6,323 bases of DNA from JADJNW01 sp033761835 (GTDB lineage: Bacteria; Bacteroidota; Bacteroidia; Chitinophagales; Saprospiraceae). The notes under the pieces were generated by a model. The model searched no databases. It was not told the origin of the DNA and saw only the letters and a program-made list of their open reading frames with translations. This document shows positions 1 to 5,859 of the stretch, one piece after another. The number at the start of each line of letters is the position of its first letter. The first letter of the stretch is position 1. Position numbers and translations under genes: made by a program. The stretch covers positions 1-6,323 of the forward strand of contig JANRME010000301.1 of the NCBI GenBank assembly GCA_033761835.1, written 5' to 3'.

Positions 1-404
1 TAAATGCCCGGCTCTCCCAAAATGGTACTTGGGAAAAATCGGAAGGAAAATCAATTATACAAAAAATATTAGGCGAAACGATTTTTGAAGAAGAATTCAT
101 CGGAGTCCGCGAAGATAAAGCATTTACCGCTAAAAGCTGGCTAGGCAATGATAATCGAACCAAGCTTTACCAAAGAGTTTTTGCAGATTCCAATCACGGT
201 GTTTTAATCGTATATGAAGGTAGCCTAATCGATAAAATATTGAGATTAGAACATGAATTAATAGTAAATAATGCGCCGCTTAAATTAAGATTTACTTACA
301 CACTTTTATCCAATGATACTTTCTCTGTTGAAAGTGCGCGTTCAACAGATGACGGTAAAACCTGGGATCGAACGGGCTTTTCGCAGTATAGTCGCATAAA
401 ATAG
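1..404 (+). CDS. DUF1579-like small beta-barrel protein, 3' part only
   Basis: This is the end of a gene that starts left of the window. The frame is open from base 3 (codons AAT GCC CGG) to a TAG stop at 402-404 and shows 133 residues. No upstream start is visible, so the N-terminus and any signal peptide are unknown. The visible protein begins near 'GTWEKSEGKS', has alternating beta-strand-like segments (LYQRVFADS, GVLIVYEGS, LRFTYTLLS), and ends with 'SARSTDDGKTWDRTGF' and 'YSRIK'. The pattern S-x-D-x-GKTW close to the C-terminus after a series of strands recalls DUF1579 and related lipocalin- or nitrobindin-like barrels, whose biochemical function is mostly unknown. That family call is by eye and moderate. 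The coding call is strong because the frame is long, in normal codon usage and ends cleanly. The next gene starts 159 bp later, and no convincing terminator lies between them. Confidence 0.7.
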   Translation, partial: NARLSQNGTWEKSEGKSIIQKILGETIFEEEFIGVREDKAFTAKSWLGNDNRTKLYQRVFADSNHGVLIVYEGSLIDKILRLEHELIVNNAPLKLRFTYTLLSNDTFSVESARSTDDGKTWDRTGFSQYSRIK

Positions 405-470
405 CCTTATTTGTGTAGTCTTGAACAGAACCATTTCTTTAGATATTAATAATCAATTTCGTCGAAAAAA

Positions 471-509
471 TATCTCGTAGTCTGAATTCTTAAACGGCTG
501 GTCGAGATA
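471..509. repeat. inverted repeat, 7-bp arms, in the gap before the CotH-like gene
   Basis: TATCTCG (471-477) is matched perfectly by its reverse complement CGAGATA (503-509), with a 25-nt spacer that contains GAATTC. The loop is long and no T-run follows, so it is not a normal intrinsic terminator. It could be a regulatory site for the gene starting at 564, or chance. The rest of the 405-563 gap shows no clear promoter: the best -7-like octamer is TTATTTTG at 534-541, without a well-spaced -33 element. Confidence 0.25.
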
Positions 510-563
510 AAGAAGATTTTTGGTTTAAATTACTTATTTTGTATTTCAAAAACCTTAAATCTT

Positions 564-1586
564 ATGAAACACCTAATGCTCGTAATGATTAGTATTTTTT
601 GTACACTATCATTTACTTTTGCTGAGTCCACTGTTAGCGACACTACACGTTCTATTTTTGATGATTTTTACCAACCTGATAAAGTGGTAGAAGTAACGTT
701 ACAGTTTGATTGTAAGGCGTTTATCCGCACCAAACAAAAGCAAGAAGAACATCCAGCGACTCTTACCTATCAGCGACCGAACGGGGAGAGCGTCACTCAG
801 ACGATTAAAGTGTTAAGTAGAGGCAGACTAAGGCTGGAAATTTGTGGATTTCCACCGATGAAATTGGATTTTGATAAAAAAAATTTGGAAACGCAAGGCT
901 TTTCTACAGAAATGGACGAAATAAAATTGGTCACGCATTGTTATGATAATAATAGGAACGACCAGTTGGTGATAAAAGAATTTTTAGCGTATCAATTGTA
1001 TAATGTTATAGAAAAATATAGCTACCGGGTTCAATTATTAAATGTGAAGTATGTAGATATGGATGGCAAGTTGTACGCTGAGAATAAGGCGTTTATGATT
1101 GAGCCAACCGATGCAATGGCAGCGCGATTGGGCTGCCGAGAAAGCGAGCGACACCTGCAAAACGAATCAGAATTGAACGCCGATACTTATGCTAATATGC
1201 TGCTTTTTCAATATATGATTGGCAATGTGGATTTTGATATTACTTCTTTGCATAATGTAAAATTGGTCAAACCCCTTTCGACAGGATGGTACATTCCTGT
1301 GCCCTACGATTTTGATTTTTCAGGATTGGTGAGCGCCCAGTACGCAGCACCACAAGAACGAGTGAATCAGAAATACGTAGGAGAAAGGATTCTGGTTGGA
1401 AAATTCCAGAGCGATGCTTCTTTCCAGGCAAGTTTGCAACGTTTTTTGGACGCCAGGCAGCAAATTTTAGATATTTGCAATAACTTTTCTTATTTAGATG
1501 ATAAAGAAAAAGAGAAAGCTCTTAAATACTTAAATGCTTTTTTTAAACGGATTGAGCAAAAGAAAATGTCTCCCGATAAATTGTAA
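564..1586 (+). CDS. secreted CotH-like (atypical kinase fold) protein
   Basis: The protein has 340 residues and starts with a signal peptide (basic MKH, hydrophobic core to about residue 20, likely cleavage after TFA), so it should leave the cytoplasm. It lacks a lipobox cysteine. The rest has landmarks that resemble the CotH family (PF08757-type spore-coat or secreted atypical kinases). These are an RGRLRLEICGFPP-like segment at 86-98, a glutamate-bearing strand 'FMIEPTDAMAARL' at 177-189, a conserved-looking 'QYMIGNVDFD' helix end at 216-225 followed by 'LHNVKLV', and 'IPVPYDFDFSGLV' at 244-256. In CotH proteins the matching N-x-D...HN and D-x-D elements lie in the nucleotide- and metal-binding pocket, so D223 and D249/D251 are the candidate active-site residues. 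Five cysteines remain after the signal peptide. Kinase activity and substrate are inference; remote homology is judged by eye. The start ATG at 564 is favoured by the signal peptide and by its leader (CCTTAAATCTTATGAA), which matches that of the DoxX gene. There is no Shine-Dalgarno box. It is probably transcribed alone, with 120 bp separating it from the next gene. Confidence 0.75.
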   Translation: MKHLMLVMISIFCTLSFTFAESTVSDTTRSIFDDFYQPDKVVEVTLQFDCKAFIRTKQKQEEHPATLTYQRPNGESVTQTIKVLSRGRLRLEICGFPPMKLDFDKKNLETQGFSTEMDEIKLVTHCYDNNRNDQLVIKEFLAYQLYNVIEKYSYRVQLLNVKYVDMDGKLYAENKAFMIEPTDAMAARLGCRESERHLQNESELNADTYANMLLFQYMIGNVDFDITSLHNVKLVKPLSTGWYIPVPYDFDFSGLVSAQYAAPQERVNQKYVGERILVGKFQSDASFQASLQRFLDARQQILDICNNFSYLDDKEKEKALKYLNAFFKRIEQKKMSPDKL

Positions 1587-1632
1587 GCATTTGATAGGCT
1601 TAGTATCGCCGCCACGACACAGCCTTCGCTTG

Positions 1633-1656
1633 AAGTGTAAGGTTTGATACACTTTT
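1633..1656. repeat. inverted repeat AAGTGTA...TACACTT, weak terminator or operator
   Basis: AAGTGTA (1633-1639) and TACACTT (1648-1654) are perfect reverse complements with an 8-nt spacer, and two further T residues follow. It lies 47 nt after the stop of the CotH-like gene and about 20 nt before the -7 element of the YHS gene. It could form a weak terminator hairpin, but the stem is AT-rich and the T-tract short (TTTT, partly in the stem). It could equally be a protein-binding site near the -33 region. Confidence 0.35.
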
Positions 1657-1673
1657 AACGGATCTTAACACTG

Positions 1674-1681
1674 CATCTTTG
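1674..1681 (+). promoter_or_regulatory. candidate -7 element of the YHS-DoxX unit
   Basis: CATCTTTG fits the Bacteroidota -7 consensus TAnnTTTG at five of six fixed positions. No good TTTG/TTG -33 box is found at the usual 18-21 nt; the nearest is TTTT at 1653-1656, 17 nt upstream. If used, transcription would begin at about 1686-1690 and give a leader of only about 20 nt. Confidence 0.4.
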
Positions 1682-1707
1682 TGTCAGAAAATAAAATCAT
1701 TCTGACA
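1682..1707. promoter_or_regulatory. perfect 8-bp inverted repeat over the start of the YHS gene (candidate operator)
   Basis: TGTCAGAA (1682-1689) and TTCTGACA (1700-1707) are exact reverse complements with a 10-nt AT-rich spacer. The last base of the right arm is the A of the ATG start. The site lies directly downstream of the candidate -7 element, so it would cover the predicted transcription start. Two symmetric half-sites with centres 18 bp apart suit a dimeric repressor. An RNA hairpin is less likely, because most of the left arm would fall at or upstream of the predicted transcript start. The regulator is unknown, and none is encoded in the window. Confidence 0.5.
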
Positions 1708-2186
1708 TGAAAAAAAATTTAGTAATTTTTAATTTATTATTGATGTTTTCGGCAAGTCTGATTGCGCAGAACAGCGCCTATCGCCAGAAACATTACAATA
1801 CTGATAAAGAAACATTAGCATTGGAAGGATACGATCCGGTCTCCTATTTTACATCTGAAAAACCTTTAAAAGGTAACAAAAAATGGAGTTACACGTATGA
1901 AGGAATAACCTATTGGTTCAGCAATGAAGCCAATAAAAGCGAATTTGTAAAAAATCCTTCAAAATACGAGCCCGCTTACGGTGGCTGGTGTGCTTTGGCG
2001 ATGGTGGCGAATGGCGAAAAAGTAAGCATTGATCCTCTTACTTACAAAATTAGCGATGGGCGGCTGTTGCTTTTTTACAAAACGGCTTTTTATAATGCAC
2101 TGAATGGTTGGAATAAAGATAAAACCTTGGAAAGTGAGCGCTTAAATAGAGGCGATCAATATTGGAAAAGTATAATAAAAAATTAA
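1707..2186 (+). CDS. exported YHS-domain protein
   Basis: The protein has 159 residues, with a signal peptide (MKKN then a hydrophobic stretch to about residue 20, ending SLIAQ), so it is probably periplasmic. The mature part is mostly one YHS domain. It begins at 'ALEGYDPVSYF' (38-48), continues through the aromatic 'KWSYTYEGITYWFSN' strands (59-73) and 'FVKNPSKYEPAYGGWCA' (80-96), and ends with 'DPLTYKISDGRLLLFY' (109-124). This layout is that of the stand-alone exported YHS family. Some relatives are annotated as (seleno)proteins because of the residue in the GG-x-C region; here C95 is an ordinary cysteine (TGT), the only one in the protein. YHS domains are linked with metal or redox proteins, but the reaction of this family is not established. 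The start at 1707 gives the signal peptide and has no Shine-Dalgarno box. The DoxX gene follows 25 nt after its stop, so the two are probably co-transcribed. Confidence 0.9.
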   Translation: MKKNLVIFNLLLMFSASLIAQNSAYRQKHYNTDKETLALEGYDPVSYFTSEKPLKGNKKWSYTYEGITYWFSNEANKSEFVKNPSKYEPAYGGWCALAMVANGEKVSIDPLTYKISDGRLLLFYKTAFYNALNGWNKDKTLESERLNRGDQYWKSIIKN

Positions 2187-2211
2187 GAACACATCAAAAC
2201 CTAAAATCATT

Positions 2212-2625
2212 ATGAACCGAACAAGCAAAATTGTTTCCTGGGTGGTGCGTATTGGTGCTGCTGTCATTTTACTGCAAACCTTGTTTTTTAAATTCACGGG
2301 GCATCCTGATAGTGTATATATTTTTAGCCAATTGGGCGTTGAGCCTTGGGGACGAATTGGGTTGGGGATCGTTGAGTTGATAACTGCCGTTTTATTACTC
2401 TTGCCACGTACTGCTTGGTTGGGAGCTCTGCTGGGTTTGGGGATTATCAGTGGCGCTATTTTCGCGCACCTTACGCAGTTGGGTATTACAATAGAATATA
2501 ATGGAAAAAACGATGGCGGAGCCCTATTTTCATTGGCTGTGGCAACTTTCGTTTTGTGTGCCATTACGCTTTACCTGCATCGTTCAGAAATTCGTATTCC
2601 GTTTCTTCATAAGCAAGCAGTTTAA
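2212..2625 (+). CDS. DoxX-family inner-membrane protein
   Basis: The protein has 137 residues and four predicted membrane helices (about 9-25, 47-65, 68-86 and 103-122), the usual DoxX or DoxX-like size and topology. Family-like motifs are 'LFFKFTGHPDS' (24-34) with 'FSQLGVEPWGRIGLGIVEL' (38-56) after helix 1, the 'GAIFAHLTQLGI' segment (81-92) containing a membrane histidine, and 'NDGGALFSLAVA' (100-111) opening helix 4. DoxX proteins are named after a subunit of the Acidianus thiosulfate:quinone oxidoreductase. Most bacterial members have no proven function, and some are tied to redox or oxidative-stress complexes. Lying 25 nt downstream of the YHS gene, it is likely the second gene of an operon and may be the membrane partner of that periplasmic protein; this is inference. 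It converges on the EamA gene with a 21-bp gap. Confidence 0.88.
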   Translation: MNRTSKIVSWVVRIGAAVILLQTLFFKFTGHPDSVYIFSQLGVEPWGRIGLGIVELITAVLLLLPRTAWLGALLGLGIISGAIFAHLTQLGITIEYNGKNDGGALFSLAVATFVLCAITLYLHRSEIRIPFLHKQAV

Positions 2626-2649
2626 AACAAAAAACGGCGCTTCCGCTCA
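2624..2649 (-). terminator. possible intrinsic terminator of the EamA gene
   Basis: Read on the minus strand, directly after the TGA of the transporter gene, GAGCGG can pair with CCGTTT (three G-C pairs plus one A-T and two G-T) around a 5-nt loop AAGCG. The T-run is TTTTTTG then TTTT. The stem is short and partly wobble. No separate terminator for the converging DoxX gene is seen, so its transcript may end inside the antisense of the transporter gene. Confidence 0.35.
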
Positions 2650-3573
2650 TTCTGGGAGTAGGGTTTTACGTTTTTTAAGCATCGTTTTTTTGAAACGGGA
2701 ATTAATAAAAAAGACGCCTGTAAGTATAATTATTGCTGCCAGTAGTGTTTGCTCGTTTATTATTTCGCTATTGAGCCACCAACCCAAGAATACCGCGATA
2801 ACTGGATTCACATAAGCGCTGGTCGCCACTTTTTCGGGAGAAACGCGTACCAAAAGATAATTGAACGCGGAAAATGCAAGTATAGAACCGAATAAAAGAA
2901 GGTATAACCAAGATAAAATGGATTTTATCGAAATATTATTGGGATCGAATTGCAGATATTCTCCACTTACAAAGCTAATAAACAATAGGAAAGAGCCGCC
3001 CGTCAGCATTTGTGTGGCTGCCATTTGCAAAGAAGATTTTGGTAAATCGGCGCTTCCAATAAAAACGGTGGCAAAGGCCCAAGAAAAAATGCTGATAAAA
3101 ATGACGATAATGCCGATCGTCTTGCTATGACTCGTCAAAAACAAATCTTGCCCAATAAGTAAAGCAACACCAATGATGCTTAATGCGATACCAAAAACGC
3201 TATTCCATGCTGGTTTTTGCCTTCGCATGAGCCATACGAGTAAGACCACTACCAATGGATCAGCAGCTACAATCAATGCCGCGATGCCTGTGTCCACGTA
3301 TTGTTCCGCCCACACTACACCCCCTGTGCCTACCGAAAGCAGCAGAATACCTGAAATAGCAGCGTTGCGCCATTGGATCTTGCTTGGATGCGCTAAGCCC
3401 ATCATGCGCCCGATGCCATACATGATAAGCCCCGCCATCACGAAGCGGCTACCAGACATCAGGAATGGAGGAATCGTTTCGATCGCGTAGAAATTCACCA
3501 AGTAGGTAGAGCCCCAAATAATATAAATAACGGCAAATGCCCCAATAATAAGTAAAATATTCCGATTTGGCAT
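2647..3573 (-). CDS. EamA-family (DMT superfamily) inner-membrane transporter
   Basis: The protein has 308 residues and is almost wholly hydrophobic, with ten predicted membrane helices (about 7-27, 35-56, 68-86, 97-116, 123-142, 152-171, 186-203, 219-237, 247-268, 275-292). It shows the two EamA repeats of the drug/metabolite transporter superfamily. Typical signatures are 'IIWGSTYLVNFYAI' (18-31) in helix 1, 'PPFLMSGSRFVMAG' (35-48), 'WAEQYVDTGIAALIVAADPL' (88-107) at helices 3-4, and in the second half 'SWAFATVFIG' (164-173) and 'PEKVATSAYVNPVIAVFLGW' (246-265). The WGSTYL start and overall length are closest to the YedA/PecM-like subgroup, whose substrates are mostly unknown; metabolite or amino-acid efflux is typical of the superfamily. 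A basic tail (RFKKTMLKKRK) points to a cytoplasmic C-terminus. The ATG at 3571-3573 precedes helix 1 by a few residues and has no Shine-Dalgarno box. The nearest -7-like octamer on this strand is GATATTTG (3613-3606), with no clear -33. It appears monocistronic, lying between a convergent gene and the divergent tRNA. Confidence 0.92.
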   Translation of the reverse strand: MPNRNILLIIGAFAVIYIIWGSTYLVNFYAIETIPPFLMSGSRFVMAGLIMYGIGRMMGLAHPSKIQWRNAAISGILLLSVGTGGVVWAEQYVDTGIAALIVAADPLVVVLLVWLMRRQKPAWNSVFGIALSIIGVALLIGQDLFLTSHSKTIGIIVIFISIFSWAFATVFIGSADLPKSSLQMAATQMLTGGSFLLFISFVSGEYLQFDPNNISIKSILSWLYLLLFGSILAFSAFNYLLVRVSPEKVATSAYVNPVIAVFLGWWLNSEIINEQTLLAAIIILTGVFFINSRFKKTMLKKRKTLLPE

Positions 3574-3669
3574 AAAAAGATAATTGAAATCAGAAAAATA
3601 TTCGGCAAATATCCTTGAAAACTATTAAAAGACTTAAAAAGTTTCTTTGAGAGAATGTTGGTGAAACTT

Positions 3670-3699
3670 TTTGTTGAAGATAGGATTTATATACATTTG
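3670..3699 (+). promoter_or_regulatory. Bacteroidota-type promoter of the tRNA-Arg gene
   Basis: A -33 TTTG (3670-3673) and a perfect -7 TACATTTG (3692-3699; consensus TAnnTTTG) are separated by 18 nt. This arrangement fits the primary sigma factor of this phylum. Initiation is expected near 3704-3708, giving a 5' precursor leader of about 55 nt before the tRNA. Confidence 0.75.
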
Positions 3700-3723
3700 T
3701 GAAAGCAGAGAGTCATGTTTTTC

Positions 3724-3752
3724 TTGCCTGAATAGGCAATGATAGATTATCA
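3724..3752 (+). other. two back-to-back hairpins in the pre-tRNA leader
   Basis: The first is TTGCCT (3724-3729), loop GAAT, AGGCAA (3734-3739). The second starts at the next base: TGATA (3740-3744), loop GAT, TATCA (3748-3752). Both stems are perfect. They lie between the promoter and base 1 of the tRNA (3760), so they would fold in the 5' leader removed by RNase P. A role in processing or folding is inference. No T-run follows either stem, so they are not terminators. Confidence 0.45.
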
Positions 3753-3759
3753 ATGATCA

Positions 3760-3834
3760 GACCCCGTAGTTCAACGGATAGAATAGAAGTTTCCTAAACT
3801 TTTGATCCAGGTTCGATTCCTGGCGGGGTCACCA
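3760..3834 (+). tRNA. tRNA-Arg (anticodon CCT, codon AGG)
   Basis: A complete cloverleaf can be drawn. The acceptor stem is GACCCCG (3760-3766) with CGGGGTC (3824-3830). The D stem is GTTC/GAAT (3769-3772 with 3781-3784) with one G-T pair, and its loop contains GG. The anticodon stem is GAAGT/ACTTT (3786-3790 with 3798-3802) with loop TTCCTAA and anticodon CCT at 3793-3795. The variable region is 4 nt. The T stem is CCAGG/CCTGG with loop TTCGATT (3812-3818). The discriminator is A3831, and CCA is encoded at 3832-3834. It decodes the arginine codon AGG. It has its own promoter and terminator and is the only tRNA in the window. Confidence 0.97.
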
Positions 3835-3862
3835 TAAAAAATACAAGTTTCTCTTATCAACA

Positions 3863-3897
3863 AGTAGTGATTCCTGCCGAATCTACTATTTTTTTTT
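3863..3897 (+). terminator. intrinsic terminator of the tRNA-Arg transcript
   Basis: AGTA (3863-3866) and GATT (3869-3872) pair with AATC (3880-3883) and TACT (3884-3887). This gives an 8-bp stem with a 2-nt GT bulge and loop CCTGCCG. One A and then nine T residues follow (3889-3897), with a second T-run a few bases on. It lies 29 nt after the CCA end of the tRNA. Confidence 0.75.
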
Positions 3898-3985
3898 ATT
3901 TTTTTGTATCTTTCAGCATCGGCTTACCTTATGCTATATCCTACTGAACGTATGTAAACATTGGTAACACGCACAAGTATTCGAT

Positions 3986-5812
3986 ATGAAAGGTTTTTGG
4001 GGGTTTATCTTTCTATTGCTAATTGGGCAAAATGTTAATAGCCAGGATTTTATCCTTCATGGTTGCTATTGGAATTGCCCATCGAAAGGGGACTCTACTA
4101 GTATTGCTTTTTGGAATAAGCATTTGCGCAATCAGGCTAAAGCTTTGAGCTATGCGGGGTTCAGTTATTTATGGCTTCCATCAGCGGATAGTCAGCGTAT
4201 GGAATGGAAGGAATTGATCAAATCATTACAAGATGCTGGTATAGAGGCTATTGCTGATTTAAAAATGCCAAAAGAGGATGCAATATCTCAACCACTGCCA
4301 GGGACAGAAATTTTCAAAACACACCCAGGAACAAAGGGTGTTCGGATCACTTCATTGGGCGAACCCGACCCAGTAGTTCTTGCTAATTTTTTAAATGAAT
4401 GTCGAATTCAAAATAAAATACCCCAAATTGTTTATGCAGATATACCCGAATGGCAAAATGCGACTCGTCTTGTTGCTTGGGTCAATAAAATAAGCAATGC
4501 TTTGAGTGGGGAAACCCGCGAAAATGTTTCACTGAGGGTCGCGGATTATATACTAAGAGAAGGGCTGAGGCGCGCTTGTGATGATCCTGCTTATGATGTT
4601 CGGCAATTATTTGAAAAAAGCCTCCGCGATGCAACGACTTTGACTGGTTATAACACAATTACTTTGGTAAATGGCTCAAAATTTCAGAATCAAAACGATA
4701 AAAAGGACGATTGGGATGACCCTATTGCCGACCCCTTACTTGCTTATGCCTATTTGTTGACCAACAATCAGGTGGGTTTGCCTTCAGTCTGGTACGAAGA
4801 TTATTTTGGAAATGCCTCTCAGACGCCTTTAAAAAATGAAATTGACCGTTTGATAAGGGTTCACAAAGAATATATTTTTAATTCAACTTCAATTGAGTAT
4901 CTCAATAGCAAAGACACTGACCATAAGAGTTTCTACCTTTCGGCAAGCGACGGCGCGGATGCTACGCAGGCGCTTATTTTTCAATTGAATGGAATGCATA
5001 CATCGGCAGGGCAAGCAACGAAGGGCCACCGCGATGTGATTGTAGCGATTAATTTTTCTGGTAAACCACTGAAAGTGCTTCAGGAAATTAATATGTCAAA
5101 TGTGCGTATAGAGGATGTTTTCACGGATATTCTTGGCAGGTCAAATCAAACTTCGACCGTAATTGCTTATGATAGCGTTCATCATATTCCCAATGCAATT
5201 TTTTTAGACTTACCCGCTCGTTCTTACTCGGTTTGGGTGCAAGGGGAGGCAAACCCTGTTGCTAATAATCTTTTTGCACTTAAAGTAGAACCCTTTGATA
5301 CTTATGCAGAACTTAGCTGGGAAGTACCTGCTGGAATAGGCAATCGCGGTTATGAAATTCAACGCGCGGTGAACAGTCATGAATTCAACCAAATAGGAGA
5401 AGTAGAGGCTGTGGATGAAAAGGAATCGGGTGCCAGTTATTTGTACTTGGATGAGGAACGCTTTCCTGATGATGAAGTGCTATACCGCATTAGAGCCAGT
5501 GAAAAGGATGGCACCTTTACTTACTCCGATGTGGTCAGCATTCGTCCATTTGCAAAAGCCATGACTTTTGAAGTCACCAACTGCGAACAAAAGGGTGTAA
5601 AATCACTCAAAATCAAGAGCAATTTTGAAGATGAGGGTACGCTGACTGTTTATAATGCAAACGGCGATTTAATTCTAAGCAAAAAACAGCATATTCGGCG
5701 AGGTGTGACTGCTGTAAAGCTCGATTTGTCAAAAGCACCGTCTGGGGTTTATCTTGTCAAAATTTCTACTACTCGGAAAAAGGATTGGACGAAAAAAGTG
5801 TTGAATTTGTGA
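3986..5812 (+). CDS. secreted GH13 amylase-like protein with degenerate active site, Fn3-like domain and T9SS tail
   Basis: The protein has 608 residues. Layout: signal peptide 1-19 (ends NVNSQ); shortened alpha-amylase-like barrel about 21-295; amylase-type C-terminal beta domain about 313-420 ('DVIVAINFSGKPL', ending 'LPARSYSVWVQG'); Fn3-like domain about 427-521 ('AELSWEVP...GYEIQRA...YRIRASEKDG'); and a T9SS type A-like sorting domain about 527-608 ('LTVYNANGD', 'SGVYLVKIS', 'KKVLNL'). GH13 landmarks are 'LHGCYWNC' (24-31), 'ALSYAGFSYLWLPSA' (53-67), 'AGIEAIADL' (84-92), and 'DPIADPLLAYAYLLTNNQVGLPSVWYEDYFG' split at 245-260 and 261-275. The catalytic blocks are missing. Region I lacks the NH after D91, no G-x-R-x-D-x-x-K-H or catalytic Glu block is seen, and the region IV NHD is replaced by NGS (229-231). 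So a glycan-binding or structural role is more likely than hydrolysis. The intact frame and tail argue against a dead gene. It should be exported by Sec and then moved to the surface by T9SS. No Shine-Dalgarno box is present. It lies alone after the tRNA terminator; TATCTTTC (3907-3914) is a weak -7 candidate. Confidence 0.85.
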   Translation: MKGFWGFIFLLLIGQNVNSQDFILHGCYWNCPSKGDSTSIAFWNKHLRNQAKALSYAGFSYLWLPSADSQRMEWKELIKSLQDAGIEAIADLKMPKEDAISQPLPGTEIFKTHPGTKGVRITSLGEPDPVVLANFLNECRIQNKIPQIVYADIPEWQNATRLVAWVNKISNALSGETRENVSLRVADYILREGLRRACDDPAYDVRQLFEKSLRDATTLTGYNTITLVNGSKFQNQNDKKDDWDDPIADPLLAYAYLLTNNQVGLPSVWYEDYFGNASQTPLKNEIDRLIRVHKEYIFNSTSIEYLNSKDTDHKSFYLSASDGADATQALIFQLNGMHTSAGQATKGHRDVIVAINFSGKPLKVLQEINMSNVRIEDVFTDILGRSNQTSTVIAYDSVHHIPNAIFLDLPARSYSVWVQGEANPVANNLFALKVEPFDTYAELSWEVPAGIGNRGYEIQRAVNSHEFNQIGEVEAVDEKESGASYLYLDEERFPDDEVLYRIRASEKDGTFTYSDVVSIRPFAKAMTFEVTNCEQKGVKSLKIKSNFEDEGTLTVYNANGDLILSKKQHIRRGVTAVKLDLSKAPSGVYLVKISTTRKKDWTKKVLNL

Positions 5813-5859
5813 AATTTTTTATTTGTTATCGATTATTTGTTAAGAGATAGCAGTTAATT

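Noticed and set aside
2142..2564. Open frame of 140 codons on the minus strand opposite the DoxX gene
   Set aside because: It is antisense to a clear DoxX gene, has no recognisable domain and a proline/asparagine-rich composition typical of a shadow frame.
2501..3490. Three + strand open frames (2501-2815, 2861-3130, 3173-3490)
   Set aside because: The last two lie wholly, and the first mostly, over the well-supported minus-strand EamA gene or the end of DoxX; none shows family motifs.
3760..3834. tRNA-Arg 3' end as an integration site of a mobile element
   Set aside because: There is no integrase, no repeated copy of the tRNA 3' end and no change to mobile-type genes downstream.
5210..5392. 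60-codon minus-strand frame inside the amylase-like gene
   Set aside because: Short, antisense to a clear coding region, and without motifs.
3986..5812. The amylase-like gene as a decaying pseudogene
   Set aside because: The frame is uninterrupted for 608 codons, with signal peptide and T9SS-type tail both intact.
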